DNA of 12,043 bases, from NCBI GenBank assembly GCA_023446675.1, contig JAEXPO010000005.1, positions 1 through 12,043 on the forward strand, given 5' to 3'. Of the stretch, positions 1 through 7,551 are shown in pieces; within the stretch, counting starts at the first letter, position 1, and each line of letters starts with the position of its first letter. A model generated the notes under the pieces. The model searched no databases, had not been told where the DNA came from, and was given only the letters and a program-made list of their open reading frames with translations. Made by a program: the position numbers and the translations under genes. This DNA comes from Bacillota bacterium. Its GTDB lineage: Bacteria > Bacillota > Clostridia > DSM-8532.

Positions 1-689
1 AAGGCATACAGGCCGTAAAAAACGATAGCGCCGCATTCATAGCCATCGGATGGGTTGATATGAGGGAGATAGAATATCTGAAGCAAATAACGTGCAAAGG
101 CGTCTTTATTAATTCCAGTCCCGATGAAAGCCTGTTCGACAGTGTTCAGGCAAATCAGGATTCGATGGTAAGACAAATCGTTGATTATTTTTTTAATAAG
201 GGGCATAGAGCCATTGGCTTTATCGGAGCGCCGGATTATGAAATGACAACTCAAAAGCCGTTAATGGATGTTAGGGAGTGGTCCTTCCGGCAAACCGCCA
301 CTTATTATAACCTGCTGAAGGAGGACTCTATTTTTATAGCCGATGGCTTTACGGTTAAAGAGGGCTACCGCATCGGTATGGAAGCCATAAGCCGACTGGA
401 AGAAAATTTGCCCACTGCGTTTTGTGTCGCCAGCGATGCCTTGGCCATCGGTGCATTACAGGCGTTCAACGAACAGCAGTGGGAGATTCCCAGGCGAGTG
501 GCCTTTTTCAGTATAAACGATATTGGTATTGCCCAGTACGTTTCACCTCCTCTGACAACCTTCCGTATTGATATAGCACTCATCTGCAGCTCGGCCCTGG
601 ATCTTTTGAGAGAGCGCGTATTAAAGGATCGGACAACAACAAAGCTGGTCTTTATCAACGGTACTCCCATATTCAGAAAAAGCTGCTGA
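1..689 (+). CDS. LacI-family sugar-responsive transcriptional repressor (EbgR/GalR-like), C-terminal part, 5' end outside window
   Basis: The frame is open from position 3 to a TGA at 687-689, and the start lies upstream, so only about 228 residues of the effector-binding (periplasmic-binding-protein-like) part are visible; the DNA-binding helix-turn-helix is off the window. LacI/GalR hallmarks seen are KGHRAIGFIG, the DVRE segment typical of EbgR-like members, FCVASDALAIGALQAF and YVSPPLTTFRID, followed by the usual C-terminal dimerisation helix and a terminal TPIFRKSC that stands where relatives have a VRES-type ending. An ATG at 60 is internal and not the start. It is followed by a terminator and then by the galactan module on the same strand, so it is a reasonable candidate for the local repressor, with a galacto-oligosaccharide or its breakdown product as inducer. 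The family call is firm; the ligand and target are inferred from position. Confidence 0.88.
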   Translation, partial: GIQAVKNDSAAFIAIGWVDMREIEYLKQITCKGVFINSSPDESLFDSVQANQDSMVRQIVDYFFNKGHRAIGFIGAPDYEMTTQKPLMDVREWSFRQTATYYNLLKEDSIFIADGFTVKEGYRIGMEAISRLEENLPTAFCVASDALAIGALQAFNEQQWEIPRRVAFFSINDIGIAQYVSPPLTTFRIDIALICSSALDLLRERVLKDRTTTKLVFINGTPIFRKSC

Positions 690-744
690 CAAGCACATAA
701 GCCTCTCGAAAGAAAAGCTGGAAAGCACCAAAATAGTTAACCAT

Positions 745-788
745 AACAAACGCCGGGTATCTCCTAGTTGGGACGCCCGGCGTTTGTT
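745..788 (+). terminator. Strong hairpin terminator after the LacI-type gene
   Basis: A perfect 13-bp inverted repeat, AACAAACGCCGGG (745-757) and CCCGGCGTTTGTT (776-788), has an 18-nt loop. The T-rich 3' side of the stem runs on into TTA. It lies 55 nt after the repressor stop and separates it from the GH53 promoter region, which fits an intrinsic terminator. The A-rich 5' side could let it work in both directions. Confidence 0.8.
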
Positions 789-798
789 TATGCCTCAT

Positions 799-814
799 CC
801 GGCATATTTGCCGG
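799..814 (+). other. Small hairpin CCGGCA-TATT-TGCCGG
   Basis: A perfect 6-bp stem with a 4-nt loop lies 10 nt downstream of the main terminator. It may be an accessory part of the termination region or a protein-binding palindrome; no T-tract follows. The rest of the 690-993 gap holds the terminator at 745-788, the promoter at 904-932 and the palindrome at 940-954. Confidence 0.35.
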
Positions 815-903
815 TTAAACATTTATTGACCCCGGGCCTCTTCGGCCGTTCTTTGCAGGTGATGGATTAAATTCGAAATTTAGGTGCAGAGTGTTATTGA
901 TTA

Positions 904-932
904 TTGACAGGGAAAGGGGTATGTGATAGTCT
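904..932 (+). promoter_or_regulatory. Candidate sigma-A promoter of the galactan module
   Basis: A consensus -35 TTGACA (904-909) is followed after 17 nt by TAGTCT (927-932), a weak -10 with a TG extension at 924-925. The transcript would start near 939 and leave a leader of about 55 nt before the GH53 ATG. A perfect TATAAT at 954-959 is an alternative -10 but has no recognisable -35. The call rests on sequence match only. Confidence 0.5.
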
Positions 933-939
933 AAAACTG

Positions 940-954
940 AGTAAAACATTTACT
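940..954 (+). promoter_or_regulatory. Candidate repressor operator (AGTAAA-ACA-TTTACT)
   Basis: A perfect 6-3-6 inverted repeat sits at the predicted transcription start of the GH53/transporter module and touches the alternative TATAAT at 954. The position suits a roadblock or occlusion operator for the upstream LacI-type repressor. It lacks the central CG of many LacI-family sites, and A+T-rich palindromes can arise by chance, so the assignment is tentative. Confidence 0.4.
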
Positions 955-993
955 ATAATATTAATAAATAATTTACTACAGGAGTGTGACCGG

Positions 994-2067
994 ATGACGT
1001 TTATTAAAGGTATGGATATTTCTATACAGAATGAAATTGAGCAAATGGGCGCCAGATTTTATCGCGGCGGCAAGGAAGGCGACGCAATACAAATTTTAAG
1101 CGACTATAACGTAAACGGTGTTCGTTTGAGACTTTGGAATAACCCCTATGATGACAATAGCCAGCCTTACGGCGGGGGCACCAACGATATCTCATCCACA
1201 ATTGAACTGGCTAAAAGAGCAAAGCTAAAAGGTATGCAATTTTTACTGGATTTCCATTACAGTGATTTTTGGGCTGATCCTGAAAAGCAGCTTAAGCCGA
1301 AAGCATGGAGGCATTTGTACGGAAAAGCCCTGGAAGAGGCTGTATATACTTTTACATATGAAACCTTAGGAAAATTAGAGCAAAATGGTGTATTGCCTCA
1401 GATGGTACAAATTGGAAACGAGATAAGAAACGGCCTGCTTTGGCCCGATGGCAAATTCGATAACAGTAAAACTATGGTACAATTATTAGCAGCTGGAATT
1501 CAAGCGGTTAAAGACTTTTATCCGGATATAAAGACGATGATACACCTGGATTGGGGCGGAGATAACAGGATGTATAGGAAATGGTTTGATGAAATAGCAT
1601 CCGCAGCATTGGATTTTGAGATAATAGGGCTTTCCTATTATCCGTTTTGGCACGGGACCCTGGATGAGCTAACCTTTAATATGAATGATATTTCCTCACG
1701 CTACAATAAGGATGTCATGGTGGTGGAAACTGCCTTTCCCTTCACAACGGAGCAAATAAAAAGCGAAGTCATGATATTTTCACAGGAGCATGAAAAATCC
1801 GTACCCTATAGCATTGACAAAGAAGGTCAATGCAAGTTTATGCTGGATTTGATGAATGCGATTAAAGGGGTGGAAAACGGGAGAGGGAAAGGCTTTTTTT
1901 ATTGGGAGCCCACCTGGCTCAATATCAGAAAAGCCTGCTGGGCTACCGAGGCGGGCCGAAAATACATAAACAATGACGGGACTTCAGGAAATGCTTGGGC
2001 AAACCTGGCCTTGTTTGATTTTCATGGGAACGCGCTGCCGGCCCTTGAGACCATAAGGGATTTTTGA
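994..2067 (+). CDS. Cytoplasmic arabinogalactan endo-beta-1,4-galactanase (GH53)
   Basis: A 357-residue GH53 enzyme (EC 3.2.1.89 family), predicted to hydrolyse internal beta-1,4-galactosyl links. The start chosen is ATG 994, preceded by AGGAG at 980-984; the frame is open further upstream from a TTG at 904, but that coincides with the promoter -35. There is no signal peptide: the protein begins directly with MTFIKGMDIS, the first strand of the (beta/alpha)8 barrel. GH53 marks are YGGGTND, LLDFHYSDFWADP, QIGNEI with acid/base Glu143, GLSYYPFWHGT, VVETAF with nucleophile Glu245, FFYWEPTW and a closing ALFDFHGNALPAL. The usual YPATPQGQ-like loop is altered to VPYSIDKEGQ after a longer linker. 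Being signal-less and next to an oligosaccharide transporter, it probably trims imported galacto-oligosaccharides. It opens the module, unlike Bacillus gan operons where the galactanase comes last and is secreted. Confidence 0.93.
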   Translation: MTFIKGMDISIQNEIEQMGARFYRGGKEGDAIQILSDYNVNGVRLRLWNNPYDDNSQPYGGGTNDISSTIELAKRAKLKGMQFLLDFHYSDFWADPEKQLKPKAWRHLYGKALEEAVYTFTYETLGKLEQNGVLPQMVQIGNEIRNGLLWPDGKFDNSKTMVQLLAAGIQAVKDFYPDIKTMIHLDWGGDNRMYRKWFDEIASAALDFEIIGLSYYPFWHGTLDELTFNMNDISSRYNKDVMVVETAFPFTTEQIKSEVMIFSQEHEKSVPYSIDKEGQCKFMLDLMNAIKGVENGRGKGFFYWEPTWLNIRKACWATEAGRKYINNDGTSGNAWANLALFDFHGNALPALETIRDF

Positions 2068-2249
2068 TTTATGGAATAAAGGCTGTTAATGTGACGCTAA
2101 GCTTAAGATGTTTGCAAGAAGGGAGTGGTGTCGATTCAGGGGGCTTTCCGAAAAAGGACCGACCGGTATATCGGGAAGCTTTAAAATGGGGCGTTTTGAC
2201 GCAAGTTTTCATTTCTTCAAAACGAAAGGTATTCGGAGGGAGGACAAAA

Positions 2250-3515
2250 ATGAAAAAATTAGTGAGCCTTTTAATCGTGGGAGTATTGAGTATTGCGGTA
2301 TTCGCCGGGTGTGGGGGGACACCTGCCGCAAATGGTACGGCAAGCCCGTCGGGTACGGCAAAGCCTGCGGAAACAACGGGAAAGGCTGATCCCAATACAG
2401 GCGAAAGTGTATCCATTACGGTCTGGACCAATTTTTTGGTTGAGGCGGATCTCTTGCAAAAATACGCAGATTTATGGGCGGAAAAGACCGGCAACAAGGC
2501 GACAGTCGTTCATACAAGCATTGAGCTTCAGCAGTTTGCACAGGCGACAAACAGTGCCGACGGGCCAGACGGAATATTCGGCATTGCCAATGACCAGCTG
2601 GCCAGCTTTGTGGCGGCAAACCTTGCGGAAGAAGTACCCGAGGATTTTTACAGCGACAGCGACTTTGTCAACGCATCGGTACAGGCAAGCTATGTAGACG
2701 GCAAACGCTATGGCGTGCCCATTGCCGTAGAAACCATAACCCTGTTTCACAATACGGACAAGGTTCAAACACCGCCTGGGACCTGGGATGAGTTGCTGGA
2801 GGCAGCCAGGACAGGCGGAGGGATTAAATTTGATGCAACAAGCATTTACTATGATCTGGGTTTTGTCAGAGCGTATGACGGTTACATATTTAAGTGGGAA
2901 GATAACAAATACAATGTTGATGATATTGGGTTAAGCAATGAGGGTGCTGTTAAGGCCTACAGCTATATCCGAAAGATGGTGGAGGAGGGCTTCATAACAC
3001 AGGATATAACCTTCGACATTGCCAGAAGTGCCTTTGAAAGCGGTGAAACAGCCTTTTATATCGGGGGCCCCTGGGACGTGGACGCTTTTAAGTCTGCGGG
3101 AGTTAATTTTGCAGTAGCGGAAATGCCTGCCCTGAACGGTAAGCCCTTTGTTACTCCCGTAGGAACGCAGGTTGGCTTTGTAAGCTCCAAATCGTCGAAA
3201 AAGGCTGCAGTCTGGGATTTCTACAAATATCTTATGGAAGAAGCGTCGGGTGAACTGTACGAGGTTGGGGCAAGAATTCCCGCCAGCTTAGGCATACAGA
3301 AGCAAATAGAAATCGATGACACCACCAGGGCCTTTATGAATCAAATCGCAAATGGCGAGCCGCTTCCGTCTGTTCCGGAATTAGGCCATCTCTGGGGGCC
3401 CTATTCGGATAACATGCGCTTAATGTTCGGAGGAACCCTTTCAGCGGAGGAGGCCGGAAAATATATTGAGGCTCAGCTGAAAGAAGCGATCGAGTTAATG
3501 CATTCCGGTAAATAA
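2250..3515 (+). CDS. Sugar ABC transporter substrate-binding lipoprotein (CUT1, MalE/GanS-like)
   Basis: This 421-residue extracellular receptor is likely to capture galacto-oligosaccharides and hand them to the two permeases that follow. The start is ATG 2250 behind a strong GGAGGGAGGA (2235-2244); the frame stays open back to 2064, but that stretch looks non-coding. Residues 1-20 are a signal sequence with a FAGC lipobox giving lipid-modified Cys21, followed by a Gly/Ala/Thr/Pro/Lys linker to about residue 50. The mature family-1 binding-protein fold begins at VSITVWTNF and includes DGKRYGVPIAVET, NTDKVQTPPGTWDELL, AFESGETAFYIGGPWD and VGFVSSKSSKKAAVWDFYKYL. The family is certain; the substrate rests on its place between two galactanases. 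The 182 nt before it holds no clear promoter or terminator, so it is probably co-transcribed with the GH53 gene. Confidence 0.93.
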   Translation: MKKLVSLLIVGVLSIAVFAGCGGTPAANGTASPSGTAKPAETTGKADPNTGESVSITVWTNFLVEADLLQKYADLWAEKTGNKATVVHTSIELQQFAQATNSADGPDGIFGIANDQLASFVAANLAEEVPEDFYSDSDFVNASVQASYVDGKRYGVPIAVETITLFHNTDKVQTPPGTWDELLEAARTGGGIKFDATSIYYDLGFVRAYDGYIFKWEDNKYNVDDIGLSNEGAVKAYSYIRKMVEEGFITQDITFDIARSAFESGETAFYIGGPWDVDAFKSAGVNFAVAEMPALNGKPFVTPVGTQVGFVSSKSSKKAAVWDFYKYLMEEASGELYEVGARIPASLGIQKQIEIDDTTRAFMNQIANGEPLPSVPELGHLWGPYSDNMRLMFGGTLSAEEAGKYIEAQLKEAIELMHSGK

Positions 3516-3547
3516 AGCTTATTTTTTGGTGCGTTCATTATGCCTGT

Positions 3548-3583
3548 GCCCTATATGCCGGAAATGAATTCGGCATATAGGGC
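3548..3583 (+). other. Perfect 13-bp stem-loop between binding protein and permease
   Basis: GCCCTATATGCCG (3548-3560) and CGGCATATAGGGC (3571-3583) pair perfectly around a 10-nt loop. TTGGGGTG follows instead of a run of T, so this is not a classic intrinsic terminator. It sits 32 nt after the binding-protein stop. Such intercistronic hairpins are known in sugar ABC operons, as after malE, to protect the upstream message and lower permease output. That role is inferred here. Confidence 0.65.
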
Positions 3584-3630
3584 TTGGGGTGAAAGTGTAA
3601 ACTTAAGCAGTGCCGGTTAGGAGACATAAA

Positions 3631-4554
3631 ATGAAAAAAACCAGAAACAATCTCATCGCTTACATTTTTTTATTTCCGGCCCTTATATCCATTTTATTGC
3701 TGACCTTTCTTCCTATTGTATATACAATATTTGTTTCATTTACTAATTATAACATGTATCATTTGGATGCTTTTGATATCGTAGGATTGAAAAATTACGA
3801 TACCATTTTGAGGGGAAGCATTAAAAATGTGTTTTTTCCTGTGCTCGGCTGGACGCTCTGCTTTGCATCCCTGAGCACAATCTTATCCTACTGCCTGGGT
3901 ATGGGGCTGGCCATTTTGCTGAACAACCCCTTGATGAAGTAGTCAAAGCTGTATCGCTCCCTTCTCATTATACCCTGGGCCTTACCCGCCACCATAGCCA
4001 TCCTGTCGTGGCAAGGCTTATTGAATGAGCAGTACGGGGGAATCAACCATTTACTTGGATTAATCGGAATTTCCGGAGGAATCCCCTGGATGACCGATAC
4101 CTTCTGGGCAAGGGCGGGAATTATTATGGTAAATATCTGGCTTGGATTTCCTTATATGATGAATATTTGCCTGGGAGGACTTCAATCCATTTCGCCTGTC
4201 TATTACGAGGTGGCCAAGGTTGAGGGCGCATCAAAAAGGCATGTTTTTGGATGGATTACCTTACCGCTGCTGCTTAAGGTAAGCATCCCTCTGGTCATTG
4301 CTTCCTTTGCAGCCAATTTCAATAATTTTGGCAATATCTATATGATAACTCAGGGGGGGCCAGCGAGAGTCAACTCCCAATTTGCGGGCAGTACGGATAT
4401 TCTGGCCAGTATGGTTTTTAAAATGACAACCTGGTCCAACCGGTATGAGCTGTCGGCAGCACTCAGCATTTTTATCTTTATAATCGTGGGAACTCTGACT
4501 TTGGTAAACCTTAAGCTTTCCGGCGCATTTAAGGAAAAAACCTACAACGACTAG
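3631..4554 (+). pseudogene. CUT1 sugar ABC permease, MalF/GanP-like, interrupted by an in-frame TAG
   Basis: This is the first inner-membrane permease of the importer, with ATG 3631 behind TAGGAG (3618-3623). Codon 104 is TAG (3940-3942). The frame then continues without shift through SKLYRSLLIIPWALPATIA, which matches the standard CUT1 permease continuation, to a terminal TAG at 4552-4554. Ignoring the stop gives 307 residues, the family's usual size, with about six membrane helices. The EAA loop contacting the ATPase (YYEVAKVEGASKR, from residue 191, then TLPLL) lies after the stop, so the 103-residue product cannot be functional. No internal start with a ribosome site is visible after the stop. 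TAG also ends the second permease and the alpha/beta hydrolase, so it is an ordinary stop here. A recent CAG/AAG/GAG-to-TAG change or a base error is the simplest reading. Confidence 0.85.
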
Positions 4555-4644
4555 ACGCCGGAAGCCTAAAAGCGGGTAAGGTCAACTAAAGTAAAAGGCA
4601 GAGGCATTTACGGCAAATGAACGGACAGGGGAGGAATAATCGGC

Positions 4645-5472
4645 ATGAAAGGGTCACAGAGAGCAGGCTTATGGATTAGTCGGCTGGTAATATGGATAGT
4701 TATCCTTTTTACCTTGTTTCCGGCGAGCTGGATTTTAATAGCGTCTTTTTCCGATGGACAAAGCTTTTTCAGAACGTCTCTTTTTCCCAATGCGTTAAGC
4801 GTTCAGAACTATAAGCGCTTATTTTCTGAAACCGGCTTTCTCAGCTGGGTGGGGAATTCACTGAAGCTATGCCTTTGTGTTTCCGCCATACAGCTTTTTT
4901 TAACAAGCACTTCGGCTTATGCTTTTTCAAGAATGCGTTTCCCCGGCAGGAAAAACGGCTTGATGACGCTTCTGGTGCTTCAGGTGTTTCCGAGCAGCAT
5001 GGCGGTGGCAGGCTACTATATTCTGATTTACCGTTTTGGCCTTTCGGACAGCCTGTTGGCCTTAATTCTGGTTCTGGCCGGGGGAAGCGCGTTTAATATC
5101 TGGCTTTTAAAGGCCTATGTGGACACTATTCCAAAGGAGCTTGACGAAGCGGCTTTTGTAGCCGGAGCAGGCCATTTCACGGTGTTTATCAAAATAATTC
5201 TGCCCCTGGCGCGGCCTCAGATTGCCGTAATCTTTGTTTTTTCATTCATTGCGGCGTACAGTGAGTATGTTATCTCTTCTATTTTTCTTAATACACCTGC
5301 CAAACATACGTTGGCAGTAGGGCTTCAAACCTTCATTACAAACCAGTTTGCCGCAAACTGGACATTGTTTGCAGCCGCGGCGGTGCTTTCCTCATTACCT
5401 ATAATGGTTATATTCATGTTCATGCAGCGGTTTATTCAAAATGGGTTAGCCGCTGCCGGATTAAAGGGTTAG
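4645..5472 (+). CDS. CUT1 sugar ABC permease, MalG/GanQ-like
   Basis: A 275-residue integral membrane protein forming the second half of the sugar channel. The start is ATG 4645 with GGGAGGA ahead (4628-4634). The first membrane helix is at about residues 12-34 (LVIWIVILFTLFPASWIL), followed by the external segment FPNALSVQNYKRLF and the SLKLCLCVSAIQLFL and TSTSAYAFSRMRFPGR stretches typical of MalG relatives. The EAA loop that docks on the ATPase is intact (ELDEAAFVAGAG from residue 165, followed by KIILPLARPQIAV). The C-terminus ends on a cytoplasmic Arg/Gly stretch. It lies 90 nt after the first permease. No ATPase gene is nearby, so the transporter probably uses a shared MsmX/MalK-type ATPase encoded elsewhere, as is common in Firmicutes CUT1 systems. 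Confidence 0.92.
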   Translation: MKGSQRAGLWISRLVIWIVILFTLFPASWILIASFSDGQSFFRTSLFPNALSVQNYKRLFSETGFLSWVGNSLKLCLCVSAIQLFLTSTSAYAFSRMRFPGRKNGLMTLLVLQVFPSSMAVAGYYILIYRFGLSDSLLALILVLAGGSAFNIWLLKAYVDTIPKELDEAAFVAGAGHFTVFIKIILPLARPQIAVIFVFSFIAAYSEYVISSIFLNTPAKHTLAVGLQTFITNQFAANWTLFAAAAVLSSLPIMVIFMFMQRFIQNGLAAAGLKG

Positions 5473-5556
5473 TGCTCTTGATTAAAATCTGCATGTGGTT
5501 TGGACGCTCAACGGTAAATCATATTTCTTTAAAGCTGTTATCCCTGACAGTTAATT

Positions 5557-5599
5557 AAACAAAAAAAAGAGCAAAAAGAGAACAGAAAAAGAAAGGAGG
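5557..5599 (+). other. Purine-rich (A/G) tract in the gap before the secreted GH53 gene
   Basis: Between the permease stop (5472) and the GH53 start (5723) lies a strand-asymmetric A/G tract that ends in GAAAGGAGG (5591-5599). That ending looks like a ribosome site, but no start codon follows at a usable distance. I see no convincing hairpin terminator or promoter in the gap. The tract may affect mRNA stability, or it may be neutral. Confidence 0.3.
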
Positions 5600-5722
5600 C
5601 TCTGGCTTAAGGTTTGACTTGTGTTGAACAGGGGCATTGCATAAAACCTGCTCATTTGGGTTCTTAATGGCATCGCAACGGGAAGGTAATGACTTAAGAC
5701 TAAAATATGGGAGGGTTTACTT

Positions 5723-7369
5723 ATGTTAAGAAACTGGGTTAAAAGAATGGTTTCCTTTGTTTTAATTTCCGCAGTTACCCTTGGGCTTAGCGTGTCCGCA
5801 CCTGTGTCTGCGGCAACCTATGAAAACTTTATCAGAGGTGTGGATGTATCCATGCTTAGTATGGTGGAGGGGCTGGGAGGCAAATTTTACTTGAACGGTG
5901 TTCAAGGTGATGCGCTGACAATTTTAAAGAATAAAGGCGCAAACTATGTAAGGCTCAAGCTATGGGTGGACCCCTATGATGCCCAGGGAAATCCCTATGG
6001 CGGAGGCACCAATGATTTTGCCACGACCCTTGCTCTGGCTAAGCGGGCAAAAGCATTAGGAATGGGCGTTTTAATTAATTTCCATCTAAGCGACTGGTGG
6101 ACGGATCCTGCAAAGCAAATAAAGCCCAAGGCCTGGAGCAGCTTATCCTATACAGCATTAAAAACCACAGTGTACAATTATGTGAGAGATACACTGGGAG
6201 CCTTCCAGGCAGAAGGCATCATTCCAGATATGGTGCAGGTGGGAAATGAAATACCCACGGGCATACTTCATAACGATGGCAAGGTTGGGGCCGGCAACAA
6301 GGATTTTACTCAATTGGTTGAACTTTTAAAGAGTGCCATTTCGGGGGTAAGAGCTTCGGCCGCATCCAACGCCAAGATCATCCTGCATTTGGATCACGGC
6401 GGCAACAACTCCCTCTACCTCTGGTGGTTTGGAAATGTTCTTGGCGTGGAAGCAAATCTGGACTTTGATATTATCGGCTTATCCTACTATCCCATGTGGC
6501 ACGGAACAATGGAAGGGCTCCAGTACAATCTCAACGATATCAGCGCCAGATACGGCAAGGATGTCCTGATTGTTGAAACCGCCTATGCCCACACGTTAGC
6601 GGACGGTGACGGCGCAGGCAATGTGTTTATAAGCGGTGATGAGGTTACCGGCGGATATCCGGCGACACCACAGGGACAATTCGATTTTATGAACGACTTG
6701 GAGTCCATTATTCTGAACGTGCCTAACAGCAGAGGCCTGGGGTATTTCTACTGGGAACCCACATGGCTTCCCGTGCCGGGGGCCGTATGGGGAACTCAGG
6801 CCGGCGTCAATTATGCCAATGATTCGGTAACGCCAACCAATACATGGGATAACCTGACGCTGTTTGACTTTAACGGAAATGCGCTTTCCTCTATGGTTCT
6901 TCTAAACCAGCCCACACCAAATCTGATATCGAATCCAAGCTTCGAATCGGATGGTTATACAAACACACCCACCGGATGGAATGTCTGGCATAGTAATTCC
7001 CAGCTCTACTACGCCATTAAAACGGAGAGCGGAAATGCCTTTGACGGCAATTACAAGTTGACCTTCTGGAATGATACCAGCTACAGCTGTTCTATCTACA
7101 AAACCTTCACAGGTCTTGAAAACGGCACCTACTCTTTCAGCGTATGGGCCATGACCAACGGGGCTCAAAATACGCTTCAGCTTTACGCAAAGAATTATGG
7201 AGGCCCGGAGCTGACTGCAACGATAGGCACCAGCGATATAAACTGGAATATCTTTACCATTGACAATATCGTAGTTACCAACAACACCTGCGAAATTGGC
7301 ATTTATACTGCCGCCAATGCAAACGACTGGTGCAATCTGGATTTTGCCATGTTCAGAAAAACGCAATAA
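5723..7369 (+). CDS. Secreted arabinogalactan endo-beta-1,4-galactanase (GH53) with C-terminal CBM61-like domain
   Basis: A 548-residue extracellular enzyme predicted to cut beta-1,4-galactan chains of pectic rhamnogalacturonan I. ATG 5723 follows GGGAGGG (5709-5715). Residues 1-30 are a Sec signal peptide (basic start, hydrophobic core, VSA cleavage region) with no lipobox. The GH53 barrel spans about 35-395: YGGGTNDF, INFHLSDWWTDP, QVGNEI with acid/base Glu176, GLSYYPMWHGT, IVETAY with nucleophile Glu285, YPATPQGQFDF, YFYWEPTW and LTLFDFNGNAL. Residues about 398-548 form a beta-sandwich carbohydrate-binding module starting NLISNPSFESDG, which I assign to CBM61 (galactan binding) from its company with GH53 and its NPxFE...PTGW opening. 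No dockerin, S-layer or sorting signal is present, so it is released free. HYSDFW of the other GH53 is HLSDWW here. The 250-nt gap before it shows no terminator, so read-through from the permeases is possible. Confidence 0.95.
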   Translation: MLRNWVKRMVSFVLISAVTLGLSVSAPVSAATYENFIRGVDVSMLSMVEGLGGKFYLNGVQGDALTILKNKGANYVRLKLWVDPYDAQGNPYGGGTNDFATTLALAKRAKALGMGVLINFHLSDWWTDPAKQIKPKAWSSLSYTALKTTVYNYVRDTLGAFQAEGIIPDMVQVGNEIPTGILHNDGKVGAGNKDFTQLVELLKSAISGVRASAASNAKIILHLDHGGNNSLYLWWFGNVLGVEANLDFDIIGLSYYPMWHGTMEGLQYNLNDISARYGKDVLIVETAYAHTLADGDGAGNVFISGDEVTGGYPATPQGQFDFMNDLESIILNVPNSRGLGYFYWEPTWLPVPGAVWGTQAGVNYANDSVTPTNTWDNLTLFDFNGNALSSMVLLNQPTPNLISNPSFESDGYTNTPTGWNVWHSNSQLYYAIKTESGNAFDGNYKLTFWNDTSYSCSIYKTFTGLENGTYSFSVWAMTNGAQNTLQLYAKNYGGPELTATIGTSDINWNIFTIDNIVVTNNTCEIGIYTAANANDWCNLDFAMFRKTQ

Positions 7370-7389
7370 AATAGTTCGTTATCCACTAA

Positions 7390-7427
7390 GGACGGAGCGC
7401 CGGCTTAATAAGGCTGGTGCTCCGTCC
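7390..7427 (+). terminator. Intrinsic terminator after the secreted GH53 gene
   Basis: A 15-bp stem joins GGACGGAGCGCCGGC (7390-7404) to GCTGGTGCTCCGTCC (7413-7427), with one G-U pair in the RNA and an 8-nt loop, followed by CTTTGTC. It starts 21 nt after the stop and closes the galactan module. Confidence 0.85.
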
Positions 7428-7521
7428 CTTTGTCAGTTTACCAGTCCAATTCCTAAGTTGATATAGGTAAGGTACCTAAAGAAAAGCGCGCATGCAGCAA
7501 ATACCATCTCTTTTTTTACAA

Positions 7522-7551
7522 TTGACAGGCTAGTGTTTGCTAGCCTATAAT
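7522..7551 (+). promoter_or_regulatory. Consensus sigma-A promoter of the TetR/hydrolase unit
   Basis: TTGACA (7522-7527) and TATAAT (7546-7551) both match the consensus perfectly with an 18-nt spacer. Transcription should start near 7558, giving a leader of about 30 nt. The spacer and the start region are each occupied by an operator palindrome, so a strong promoter is held under tight repression. Confidence 0.88.

Noticed and set aside
904..993. TTG start giving the first GH53 a 30-residue N-terminal extension
   Set aside because: The TTG is the first base triplet of a consensus -35 box and has no ribosome site, and the GH53 fold begins right after ATG 994.
2064..2249. Open reading frame extending the sugar-binding protein upstream by 62 codons
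   Set aside because: A strong ribosome site and a textbook lipoprotein signal start at 2250; the upstream stretch has no ribosome site at 2064 and unremarkable composition.
2293..2768. Several overlapping reading frames within the binding-protein gene on both strands
   Set aside because: Their translations are Arg/Cys/Pro-rich with no domain, inside a gene with a clear protein family.
3940..3942. TAG as a recoded (pyrrolysine or suppressed) codon
   Set aside because: No conserved functional residue is expected here in sugar permeases, and TAG serves as a normal terminal stop in several genes of the window.
4021..4554. Independent half-permease gene starting after the internal TAG
   Set aside because: The TTG at 4021 has no ribosome site, and the sequence between the TAG and it (SKLYRSLLIIPWALP) already belongs to the conserved permease, so this is the rest of one broken gene.
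5591..5720. Leader peptide gene behind the GAAAGGAGG before the secreted GH53
   Set aside because: No ATG, GTG or TTG lies 5-9 nt after the ribosome-like motif; the nearest TTG is about 15 nt away, and the frames that follow are short.
7455..7480. AGGTACCT palindrome in the gap before the TetR promoter
   Set aside because: It is only 8 bp, lies some 50 nt upstream of the -35 and is unrelated to the TetR operator sequence; it is within chance expectation.
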